Origin: Anaerocolumna aminovalerica
Lineage (GTDB): Bacteria > Bacillota > Clostridia > Lachnospirales > Lachnospiraceae
Assembly: GCF_900115365.1 (NCBI RefSeq)
Contig: NZ_FOWD01000004.1
Location: 1 to 64,000, forward strand
Length of the DNA: 64,000 nt
Direction: 5' to 3'
A program made the translations under genes and the position numbers. Positions 56,915 through 64,000 of the stretch are shown here, one piece after another. The notes beneath the pieces are model-generated. The model searched no databases, was not told the origin of the DNA, and saw only the letters and a list, made by a program, of their open reading frames with translations. Each line of letters opens with the position of its first letter. Within the stretch, counting starts at the first letter, position 1.

Positions 56915-57138
56915 AAGAAAAAGAAATATAAAAAAAAGAAAAGAGAATATAAATAGTACAAATACATTATAGAAATAGGGAAAGGCAAGGCAGGGAAATT
57001 TAATTAGATAAGTATAAAAGTAAAAATAAATCAGAGAATTATTCTTTTCTGTTTCTTAATAATATGGTTTTAATTGCAATGATAAGTAATATATGGAAAA
57101 TTTATTAAATTTAATAATAAAAGATGACTAATACCATA
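56915..57138. other. Intergenic region upstream of serC
   Basis: AT-rich and purine-rich after the ilvB stop (AAAAGAAAAAGAAATA). No gene, no clear terminator hairpin. Confidence 0.4.
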
Positions 57139-57167
57139 TTGACTAAAATTTAACCAAGTTCTATAAT
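57139..57167 (+). promoter_or_regulatory. Promoter of the serC-serA operon
   Basis: TTGACT (57139-57144), 17-bp spacer, TATAAT (57162-57167), 70 bp upstream of serC. Confidence 0.75.
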
Positions 57168-57236
57168 GTGTTAAAGTGTTCAAGCGTTAAATGGATAATG
57201 TAAAAGTTATGATAGAGATAAAAGGAGGATATTCAA

Positions 57237-58322
57237 ATGGGTAGAGTTTATAATTTTTCAGCAGGTCCTGCAGTATTACCTGAAGAAGTATTGAGAGAAG
57301 CAGCAGAAGAAATGCTTGATTACAAGGGCACTGGTATGTCGGTTATGGAGATGAGCCATAGATCAAAAGCATTTGAAACAATTATTGAAGAAGCAGAACA
57401 GGATTTAAGAGACTTGATGAACATACCGGATAATTATAAGGTATTATTTTTACAAGGCGGTGCTTCACAACAGTTTGCTATGATTCCTATGAATTTAATG
57501 AAGAATAAAGTAGCAGATTATATTATAACTGGCCAATGGGCAAAAAAAGCTTATGAGGAAGCCAAAAAGTTCGGCAAAGCCAATGCAATTGCATCCTCGG
57601 CAGATAAAACTTTCTCCTATATTCCGGACTGTTCAGACCTTCCAATAAGTGAAGATGCTGATTATGTCTACATATGTGAGAACAATACTATATATGGAAC
57701 CAAATATAAAACCTTACCTAATACCAAGGGAAAAATCCTTGTAGCGGATGTATCCTCCTGTTTCTTGTCAGAACCGGTTGATGTAACAAAGTACGGTATT
57801 ATCTATGGGGGAGTTCAGAAAAATGTAGGCCCCGCCGGTGTTGTAATTGTTATTATTCGGGAAGATCTGATTACAGAAGATACCCTACCTGGTACACCAA
57901 CCATGCTGCAGTACAAAATACACGGGGATAATAAATCTTTATATAATACACCTCCTGCATACGGAATCTACATCTGCGGCAAAGTATTTAAATGGCTTAA
58001 GAAAAAAGGCGGTTTAGCTGCCATGAAGGAATATAATGAAAAGAAAGCAGCCGTTCTTTATAATTACTTAGATCAAAGTAAATTATTTAAGGGAACTGTA
58101 AGAAAAGCAGATCGTTCCTTAATGAATGTACCTTTTGTTACTGGCAATGAAGAATTAGACGCCAAATTCGTAAAAGAAGCAAAGGCTGCAGGATTTGAGA
58201 ACTTGAAAGGCCACAGAACCGTTGGTGGTATGCGTGCAAGTATTTATAATGCAATGCCAATAGAAGGTGTTGAAAAATTAGTGGAATTTATGAAGAAATT
58301 TGAGGCAGAAAACATAAAATAA
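57237..58322 (+). CDS. serC: Phosphoserine aminotransferase
   Basis: 361 aa after AAAGGAGG. YNFSAGPAVLPEEVL at the start, MEMSHRSKAFETII, LQGGASQQFAMIPMN, the ADVSSCFLSEP region, and the PLP Lys in GGVQKNVGPAG are the family motifs. It converts 3-phosphohydroxypyruvate to phosphoserine using glutamate. serA follows after 132 bp containing two copies of the hairpin element. Confidence 0.96.
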   Translation: MGRVYNFSAGPAVLPEEVLREAAEEMLDYKGTGMSVMEMSHRSKAFETIIEEAEQDLRDLMNIPDNYKVLFLQGGASQQFAMIPMNLMKNKVADYIITGQWAKKAYEEAKKFGKANAIASSADKTFSYIPDCSDLPISEDADYVYICENNTIYGTKYKTLPNTKGKILVADVSSCFLSEPVDVTKYGIIYGGVQKNVGPAGVVIVIIREDLITEDTLPGTPTMLQYKIHGDNKSLYNTPPAYGIYICGKVFKWLKKKGGLAAMKEYNEKKAAVLYNYLDQSKLFKGTVRKADRSLMNVPFVTGNEELDAKFVKEAKAAGFENLKGHRTVGGMRASIYNAMPIEGVEKLVEFMKKFEAENIK

Positions 58323-58334
58323 TGCAATTAAAAA

Positions 58335-58359
58335 GGCGTTAAAGCGCCAAAATCGAGAT
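58335..58359 (+). promoter_or_regulatory. Orphan, decayed copy of the hairpin-GAGG element after serC
   Basis: GGCGU-UAAA-GCGCC (58335-58348) is followed by AAAATCGAGATTAAGTT. GAGG has become GAGA and no start codon follows. It lies 12 bp after the serC stop and 90 bp before the intact serA copy, so it looks like a duplicated relic. Confidence 0.6.
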
Positions 58360-58384
58360 TAAGTTAAAAATCAATGTTTCAACC

Positions 58385-58454
58385 GGCAATTTGTACTGAT
58401 GTACAAAGCTGCCATTCTATTATAAGGCGCTAAAGTGCCAGAAAAGAGGTTGTT
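58385..58454 (+). promoter_or_regulatory. Hairpin-GAGG element, serA copy, with upstream hairpin
   Basis: GGCGC-UAAA-GUGCC (58426-58439), then AGAAAAGAGGTTGTT and ATG 58455: 15 nt. Twelve nt upstream, GGCA (58385-58388) pairs with TGCC (58410-58413), enclosing TTTGTAC/GTACAAA around TGAT. This is the clearest two-hairpin copy. Confidence 0.7.
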
Positions 58455-59615
58455 ATGGTAAATTATAAATGCTTAAATCCTATAGCTGCTGTAGGTGTGA
58501 ATTTATTCACCGATGATTATAAACAGGTAGATTCCGTGGAAGAAGCGGAAGCGGTTCTTGTTAGAAGTGCCTCCATGCATGAAATGGATTTGCCTGCTGA
58601 CCTAAAAGCAATTGCCAGAGCCGGCGCAGGAGTAAATAATATTCCTCTTGATAAATGTGCAGAAAAAGGTATTGTTGTATTTAATACTCCCGGTGCCAAT
58701 GCCAACGGTGTAAAAGAGTTAGTAATGGCCGGTTTAATGTTGGCCTCACGTAATGTAGTAGGGGGTATTAATTGGGTTCAATCTATAAAAGATGATCCGG
58801 ACGTGGCTAAATTAGTGGAAAAAGGAAAATCCCAATTTGCAGGAAGAGAAATTCTTGGGAAAAAGCTAGGTGTTATTGGACTTGGAGCCATAGGGGTTTT
58901 AGTTGCTAATGCAGCAAACGGATTAGGTATGGAGGTATATGGATATGATCCTTATCTTTCATTAGAACATGCATGGAATTTATCCAGAGATATAAAATAT
59001 GTAAAAACAAAGGAAGAAATCTATCATACCTGTGATTATATTACCGTTCACGTTCCTTTATTACCGGATACCAAAGAAATGATTAATAAAGATACTATGG
59101 CCATGATGAAAGATGGAGTTGTTATCTTAAACTTTGCAAGAGATTTATTAGTAAATGATAATGATATGGAAGCTGCCCTTAAGAGAGGTAAAGTGAAATG
59201 CTATGTAACAGACTTCCCTAATGAAAAAACAGCAGGAATGGAAGGAGTTATAGCAATTCCTCACTTAGGTGCATCAACAGAAGAATCCGAAGATAACTGT
59301 GCTGTTATGGCTGTAAAACAGCTGAAACAATATATGGAAACCGGTACGATCAAAAACTCCGTAAATTATCCTAATTGTGATGCGGGAGCATTGCCATCGG
59401 GAAAACGTATTACCATAAATCATAAAAATATTCCTAATATGTTAACACAGTTTACAGGTGTTCTATCTTCTGAAAATATTAATATTTCTAACTTGATCAA
59501 TAAGAGCAAAGGCGATTATGCTTATACCGTAATTGATATTGAAGAAGAGTTGTCAGCTGCCATTGAAGAAAAAATTAGTGAAATAGAGGGTGTTCTGAAG
59601 GTTAGGGTAATATAA
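58455..59615 (+). CDS. serA: D-3-phosphoglycerate dehydrogenase with ACT domain
   Basis: 386 aa. NAD-binding GVIGLGAIGVLVANAANGLG with YGYDPYLS, catalytic Arg region NFARDLLVND, Glu in DFPNEKT, and His in AIPHLGASTEES. The last ~70 residues are an ACT domain (INHKNIPNMLTQFTGVLSSE, INISNLINKS), probably a serine feedback site. It oxidises 3-phosphoglycerate to start serine synthesis. Its start codon carries the hairpin-GAGG element, so its translation may be set separately from serC. Confidence 0.95.
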   Translation: MVNYKCLNPIAAVGVNLFTDDYKQVDSVEEAEAVLVRSASMHEMDLPADLKAIARAGAGVNNIPLDKCAEKGIVVFNTPGANANGVKELVMAGLMLASRNVVGGINWVQSIKDDPDVAKLVEKGKSQFAGREILGKKLGVIGLGAIGVLVANAANGLGMEVYGYDPYLSLEHAWNLSRDIKYVKTKEEIYHTCDYITVHVPLLPDTKEMINKDTMAMMKDGVVILNFARDLLVNDNDMEAALKRGKVKCYVTDFPNEKTAGMEGVIAIPHLGASTEESEDNCAVMAVKQLKQYMETGTIKNSVNYPNCDAGALPSGKRITINHKNIPNMLTQFTGVLSSENINISNLINKSKGDYAYTVIDIEEELSAAIEEKISEIEGVLKVRVI

Positions 59616-59641
59616 CTTTATTTTATTAGTTAATACATGAA

Positions 59642-59680
59642 TAATAAAGGGATTTTGTACTTTACAAAATCCTTTTTTCG
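59642..59680 (+). terminator. Terminator after serA
   Basis: AAAGGGATTTTGT pairs with ACAAAATCCTTT around ACTTT, then TTTT. It lies about 30 bp after the serA stop. Confidence 0.9.
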
Positions 59681-59752
59681 TTAAGAACTATATGTAACTT
59701 GCATATTTGTATAAATATAGTAAAATAAATATAAAAGTAAGGAGAATATACC

Positions 59753-60988
59753 ATGGCAAATATTAGACCTTTTCAATGTATAAGACCTAATGAAACAGTT
59801 GCAAGCAGGGTGGCTGCTTTACCTTATGATGTATATAATCGTGCAGAGGCAAAAGCAGAGGTAGAGAAGGAACCATTATCCTTTCTTAAGATTGACAGGG
59901 CAGAAACCCAGTTTGATGACAGTGTAGACATGTATGATACTCGGGTATACCAAAAAGCAAAAGACTTGTTAGAGGAAAACATTAGGGCCGGTATTTTTAT
60001 AGAAGATAAACAGGAATGTTACTTTATATATGAATTAATAATGAAGGGCAGAGCCCAAACCGGCCTTGTAGCATGTGCTTCCATTGATGATTACTTAAAC
60101 AAGGTTATTAAAGAACATGAGAAAACAAGGGAAGATAAAGAACTTGACAGAATTCGTCATGTAGACACCTGTAGTGCCCAGACGGGACCTATTTTTCTGG
60201 CCTATCGCTCCAATAGTAAGATAAATGCTGTAATTAATGAAGTGAAAAGGTCAACACCTTTATATGGTTTTACAGCAGTGGACGGTATTACCCATAATGT
60301 ATGGAGAATAGACGGTTTGGATAGAATTGGAATAATCCAACAGGAATTTAACGCTATAGGTAATATTTATATTGCTGACGGACATCATAGAGCCGCATCT
60401 GCGGTAAAGGTGGGCTTAAAAAGGAGAGAGTCCTGTGAGGAATATGATGGAACAGAAGAATTTAACTATTTTTTATCGGTGCTATTTCCGGAAGACCAGT
60501 TAATGATTTTACCTTATAACCGTGTGGTAAAAGATCTGAATGGACTTAGCATTAAGGAATTCCTGGATAAAGTATCTGAAGGTTTCACGATAGAGGAACT
60601 TGGTAAGGAAGCATGGAACCCAGATAGTAAAGGCAGCTTTGGAATGTATCTTAAAGATAGATGGTATAGGCTAGTGATCAAAGAAACCGTTTGTAGTAAT
60701 GATCCGGTAGAGTCTCTGGATGTTTCCATATTGCAAAATTATCTCTTATCACCGATTTTAGGAATAGGCAATCCCCGTACAGATAAAAGAATTGATTTTA
60801 TCGGAGGTATTCGGGGATTAAAAGAATTGGAAAAAAGGGTAAAGGAAGATATGGCAGTGGCATTCTCCATGTATCCTACCGGAATTGATGAATTATTTGC
60901 AGTGTCGGATGCAGGTAAATTAATGCCCCCAAAATCCACATGGTTTGAACCGAAATTAAGAAGCGGTTTATTCATACATAGAATATAA
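59753..60988 (+). CDS. DUF1015-family protein
   Basis: 411 aa after TAAGGAGA. NIRPFQCIRPNETVASRVAA and LPYDVYNRAEAKAEV at the start, then HEKTREDKELDRIRHV, YIADGHHRAASAVKVG and a late MYPTGIDELFAVSDAGKLMPPKST are DUF1015 signatures. The HHR and HEKT motifs suggest a nucleotide- or phosphate-binding enzyme. It is often found beside serA and serC in Clostridia, and a role in serine metabolism has been proposed for some relatives. Not proven here. Confidence 0.85.
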   Translation: MANIRPFQCIRPNETVASRVAALPYDVYNRAEAKAEVEKEPLSFLKIDRAETQFDDSVDMYDTRVYQKAKDLLEENIRAGIFIEDKQECYFIYELIMKGRAQTGLVACASIDDYLNKVIKEHEKTREDKELDRIRHVDTCSAQTGPIFLAYRSNSKINAVINEVKRSTPLYGFTAVDGITHNVWRIDGLDRIGIIQQEFNAIGNIYIADGHHRAASAVKVGLKRRESCEEYDGTEEFNYFLSVLFPEDQLMILPYNRVVKDLNGLSIKEFLDKVSEGFTIEELGKEAWNPDSKGSFGMYLKDRWYRLVIKETVCSNDPVESLDVSILQNYLLSPILGIGNPRTDKRIDFIGGIRGLKELEKRVKEDMAVAFSMYPTGIDELFAVSDAGKLMPPKSTWFEPKLRSGLFIHRI

Positions 60989-61150
60989 AAGAATCATGAT
61001 AATCTACAGGGGATTCTTGGTAATAGATAAAAAATTATTACAAATTCCCGAATTGCCCAACTTCTTACAAAGCATGAAAACTAATACAATTTGTTACCAT
61101 GGTTTGTAAAGAAGTTTTGGCGCATAATAACTGGGGTTCAGATTTATTAT

Positions 61151-61486
61151 TTATATAAATATTAATTGTACCAGTACCATGTATAATACCGTTCCGGCAC
61201 CTATACTTAAAAGGGTATTCTTTTTCCACAAATGTAATAGGGCAATAACCCCTACGGATATTATTTCCGGCAGACCAAAGGGAGCTGCTTTAAAAGATAT
61301 ATCTTTTAAACAGTAAACAACAAGCATTCCAATCGTAGCATATGGGAAGACTTTGCCAAGATAGGTTATGTATTTGGGGGTCTCTTTATGGTCAGGAAAT
61401 ATAAGAAAAGGCAATATTCTGATAAAAATAGTGGTAATACTGATAATTCCAAAAAAGTGAATGGATTGCCTAGTTGTAAATGTCAT
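61151..61486 (-). CDS. azlD: AzlD-family branched-chain amino acid exporter subunit
   Basis: 111 aa with four hydrophobic spans (FGIISITTIFIRILPFLIF, FPYATIGMLVVYCL, ISVGVIALLHLW, IGAGTVLYMVLVQLIF). The start overlaps the AzlC stop by four bases. AzlD works with AzlC to export branched-chain amino acids or their analogues. The region 60989-61150 downstream holds no gene. Confidence 0.9.
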   Translation of the reverse strand: MTFTTRQSIHFFGIISITTIFIRILPFLIFPDHKETPKYITYLGKVFPYATIGMLVVYCLKDISFKAAPFGLPEIISVGVIALLHLWKKNTLLSIGAGTVLYMVLVQLIFI

Positions 61487-62181
61487 ATTAAATTCCTCCC
61501 TTGGATTTTCTTTTGTAAGACGGTAACTAATAAAAGGATTAGGAGCATGGAGGGGATAATGAAGCTATCTGCTCCAAACAATAATCTGCAAAGCATTGAA
61601 GAGCCAACACCTATGAGAACAGGTATGTGGTTTTTTGCAGATTTCCATTGATCAATAAATATTACTACAAATAAGGCGGTAAGTACAAAGTCAATTCCTT
61701 TCGTATTAAAAGTAATTAGGCCTCCTACAACACTGCCTATTAAGGAACCGGTTATCCAGTATATATGGTTTAATAAAGTTATAAATAGCATAAACCAACC
61801 TCTATCCACTCCTTCAGGAGGCTGGGCAGAACATAAGATGGAAAAGGTTTCATCCGTTAACCCAAACATTAGATATGGTTTCTTTTTTTTCATGCCTTTA
61901 AACTTAGATAACATGGAGATTCCATAAAATAAATGTCTTGCATTTACCATTAAGGTCATAAGACAAGTATAGAAAGGATGAAAACCGGCGGCAATCAAGC
62001 TGACTGCAACAAATTGCATGGAGCCGGCATATATGAATAAACTTACTAATACAACCCAGACACTTGAATATCCTTTACTATTCATCAAAATGCCAAAGGC
62101 TGTTCCCAATACAAGGTAACCGGTTAAAACAGGTATGGTATGAGGAAATGCTGATTTTAATGCTTTTTGTTTTGTGCTCAT
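61483..62181 (-). CDS. azlC: AzlC-family branched-chain amino acid exporter
   Basis: ATG 62181 behind AAAGGAG gives 232 aa. The frame extends to 62268 without a site. GYLVLGTAFGILMNSKGYS, YAGSMQFVAVSLIAAGFHP, LMVNARHLFYGISML and LTDETFSILCS are AzlC hallmarks, with about six to seven membrane spans. It lies near ilvD and ilvB, so an overflow function for branched-chain amino acids fits. Confidence 0.92.
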   Translation of the reverse strand: MSTKQKALKSAFPHTIPVLTGYLVLGTAFGILMNSKGYSSVWVVLVSLFIYAGSMQFVAVSLIAAGFHPFYTCLMTLMVNARHLFYGISMLSKFKGMKKKKPYLMFGLTDETFSILCSAQPPEGVDRGWFMLFITLLNHIYWITGSLIGSVVGGLITFNTKGIDFVLTALFVVIFIDQWKSAKNHIPVLIGVGSSMLCRLLFGADSFIIPSMLLILLLVTVLQKKIQGRNLI

Positions 62182-62433
62182 AAATATAGTCTCCTTTGTA
62201 TAATCATGCATTATTTTAATGATAGTATAAATTGAAGTATTTCGCAATATTAATTTAGATGAAAGCAAGGCTGCTTTTCCTGTTTTTTAAAACTGTTACT
62301 TTGCAAATAATTCAAATTTAAAAAATTAAAAACTTTTTGCTAAATTTATGGAACTATACCATAATTTACTTCGTCTAATGTATATCAAAAAATATATAAG
62401 AAATTTGATTTAGAAATTGAAGGAGGAAACAAA
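62182..62433. other. Divergent intergenic region
   Basis: Promoter space between azlC and the secreted-protein gene. GAAGGAGGA (62419-62427) is a strong ribosome site for the plus-strand gene. No clear promoter boxes or hairpins. Confidence 0.4.
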
Positions 62434-64000
62434 ATGGTAAAGAAAAAAATAATACCTTTGGCTTTAATTGGCTGTATGCTATTTACCGGTTTACCAGTTA
62501 ACGCTGCTGGAATAGCGGCGGTGGAAGGAACACAAGCCAGAAATAGTGTCACAGAGCCCACGGATAAAAAACTGGAATCAGTTATTAAAGTTGTAAAAGC
62601 AAAGCTTTTTATTCCAAAAGAAATGATCAAATTTGATTATTATTATAATACTCAAAATGCTTATGAAAATGCTTATTGGTATTTAAACTGGAGTAATGAG
62701 GATTATTCTCAAAATATTACGGTTAGTGTTGACCAAAACGACAACATTATAAGGTATAATTTCAATGATAATAAGGATGGTAGGTCAACTCCTAAGTATT
62801 TAAAATCAGAATTGCAGTCTACTGCAATGGATTTTATTAAGAAAATTGAACCTAAAGTTGCAGATAAAATAGAATTTGTGAAAGCAGAATCCTATGGAAG
62901 TTATTCCAGTCAATATGTTTATACTTTCAGACGTGTGGAAAATAAAATTCCTATGCCAGATAATACCGTTACTGTAGGTGTAAATTTTGAAACAGGTAAA
63001 GTAACTTCTTATGAATTAAATTGGCTGTTTGATGTAAAGGTTCCCTCTGCCGATGTAAAAATTTCCGAAAAAGAAGCTTCCGAGAAATTAGGCAAAAAAG
63101 TAACCATGAAATTGTCTTATCAGAATGCATATGAAACAGATGATAAAGGTAATACAACCATTAAGGCATTCCTTGTGTATTCACCGGAATTATCTTACGC
63201 TTCTGTAGATGCAAAAACTGGTGAAATCTATACAACCCAAAATCAATGGGTGAATACTACTGAGAATCAATCAAAGAAAGAAGCTGCTGCTGATGCAGCT
63301 GGTAATGGAGGCCTTTCTGATGAGGAAATAGCAAAAATTGAGGATTTAAAGGGATTAATCAGTAAAGACAAAGCAATTAAAGCAGTAACCGGTAATTCCA
63401 ATTTGTTATTAGATAAAAATGCAAAGTCTGTATCTGCACGTTTATACAAATATAGAGATTATCATTATATAAGAGAAGATGGTAAAAGCGCAGAAGATAA
63501 ATACGTATGGAATATTTATTTTTCAGATCCAAGAGAAGTAAATAATGAGAAAGGCGGAGATACTTACCGTCCACATGCCAGTGCCACAGTTGATGCAAAA
63601 ACCGGTAAATTAATATCATTCTCCTCCAGTGTAAAAGACGCCTACTATTATGGATTGGAAGGAAAAGAATTACCTAAGATTAATTACAGTAAAAAGCAAG
63701 GACAGACAATTTTAGAAAAATTCTTAAAGGATCAGATTCCAAACCTATTTGAAAGTTCAGTTCTAGCTGCAAATGAAGGTTCCTATATAATCGGCTATAA
63801 GGGAGAAAAGGAAATTTACGGCGGATATTATTACAATTATGATAGAGTTCATGAAAAAATAAATTATTCCTATAATGGAATACATGGCGCTGTAGATGGT
63901 ATAACTGGTAAAATATATGAATTCTCTTATAACTGGGATGAAAACATTCAATTTGAATCACCAAAGAATATAATATCTCCGGAGAAAGCTTATGAGTATT
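62434..64000 (+). CDS. YcdB/YcdC repeat-containing secreted protein (partial, cut by window end)
   Basis: The frame is open from ATG 62434 to the window edge, at least 522 residues. KKKIIPLALIGCMLFTGLPV followed by NAAG is a signal peptide. Duplicated modules follow with ITVSVDQNDNIIRYNF, TVGVNFETGKVTSYELNW, PELSYASVDAKTGEIYTT and ATVDAKTGKLISFSS: the repeated V-D-x-x-T-G-K strand-turn pattern of YcdB/YcdC (PepSY-like) domains. Such proteins often carry C-terminal S-layer domains, which would lie beyond the window. Role at the cell surface unknown. Confidence 0.75.
   Translation, partial: MVKKKIIPLALIGCMLFTGLPVNAAGIAAVEGTQARNSVTEPTDKKLESVIKVVKAKLFIPKEMIKFDYYYNTQNAYENAYWYLNWSNEDYSQNITVSVDQNDNIIRYNFNDNKDGRSTPKYLKSELQSTAMDFIKKIEPKVADKIEFVKAESYGSYSSQYVYTFRRVENKIPMPDNTVTVGVNFETGKVTSYELNWLFDVKVPSADVKISEKEASEKLGKKVTMKLSYQNAYETDDKGNTTIKAFLVYSPELSYASVDAKTGEIYTTQNQWVNTTENQSKKEAAADAAGNGGLSDEEIAKIEDLKGLISKDKAIKAVTGNSNLLLDKNAKSVSARLYKYRDYHYIREDGKSAEDKYVWNIYFSDPREVNNEKGGDTYRPHASATVDAKTGKLISFSSSVKDAYYYGLEGKELPKINYSKKQGQTILEKFLKDQIPNLFESSVLAANEGSYIIGYKGEKEIYGGYYYNYDRVHEKINYSYNGIHGAVDGITGKIYEFSYNWDENIQFESPKNIISPEKAYEY

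Noticed and set aside
57170-57236. Another hairpin-GAGG copy before serC (GTGTTAAAGTG, GCGTTAAATGG)
   Set aside because: The TAAA-like loops are present but no complementary 5-bp stem at 15 nt from the ATG; the ribosome site is an ordinary AAAGGAGG.

Overview
The window is AT-rich DNA from a Gram-positive, Clostridia-type bacterium. A member of the Lachnospiraceae (Lachnoclostridium/Anaerocolumna-like) is my best guess from gene content and base composition, not a proven assignment. Strong Shine-Dalgarno sites, consensus sigma-A promoters (TTGACA/TATAAT) and GntR-LacI AraR-type control all fit this group.

1-7.1 kb holds an especially AT-rich accessory island. It reads as one RiPP (modified peptide) operon: a 28-residue Cys-rich precursor-like peptide, a 33-residue Lys-rich ORF, an attenuator hairpin, two radical SAM/SPASM maturases (the first broken or slipped at an A7 run), two GNAT-like proteins, a CPBP intramembrane protease, an ABC exporter pair and a GT4 glycosyltransferase. 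I do not recognise this gene combination as a described product class. 7.1-8.9 kb is a decay zone with gene remnants and an IS481/IS1202-like element inside a 24-26 bp direct repeat.

9-17.2 kb is a catabolic locus: an AfuA/FbpA-like ABC importer, an argininosuccinate-lyase-family enzyme of uncertain substrate, a BadF/NagK-type kinase and a convergent ROK regulator. 17.3-20.8 kb is a minus-strand aroF-tyrA-aroA operon. 21-32.6 kb carries an EF-G paralogue, a Ddl-family ligase, a tocopherol-cyclase-like protein, an MGMT-like protein, kdpDE without kdpFABC, and a YgiQ radical SAM protein.

32.9-43.7 kb is a complete L-arabinose regulon: ChvE/Ggu-type importer, AraR, AraA, AraB, AraD and an aldose epimerase, with TTGTA/TACAA operators in front. 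43.8-52.7 kb holds peptidases, an ArsR-DUF2087 regulator, yqeG-aroK-aroQ, efp and pepT. 53.4-62.2 kb is amino-acid metabolism: ilvD-ilvB, serC-serA-DUF1015 and azlCD. The right edge cuts a YcdB/YcdC-type secreted protein.

The most novel-looking signals are the RiPP island and a recurrent RNA element. The element is a 5-bp hairpin, usually with a UAAA loop, placed exactly 15 nt before the start codon, with GAGG in the gap. It precedes aroF, the ArsR-DUF2087 gene, pepT, ilvB and serA, with an orphan copy after serC. Its stem covaries between copies, which points to a shared, undescribed cis-regulatory RNA for amino-acid supply genes.
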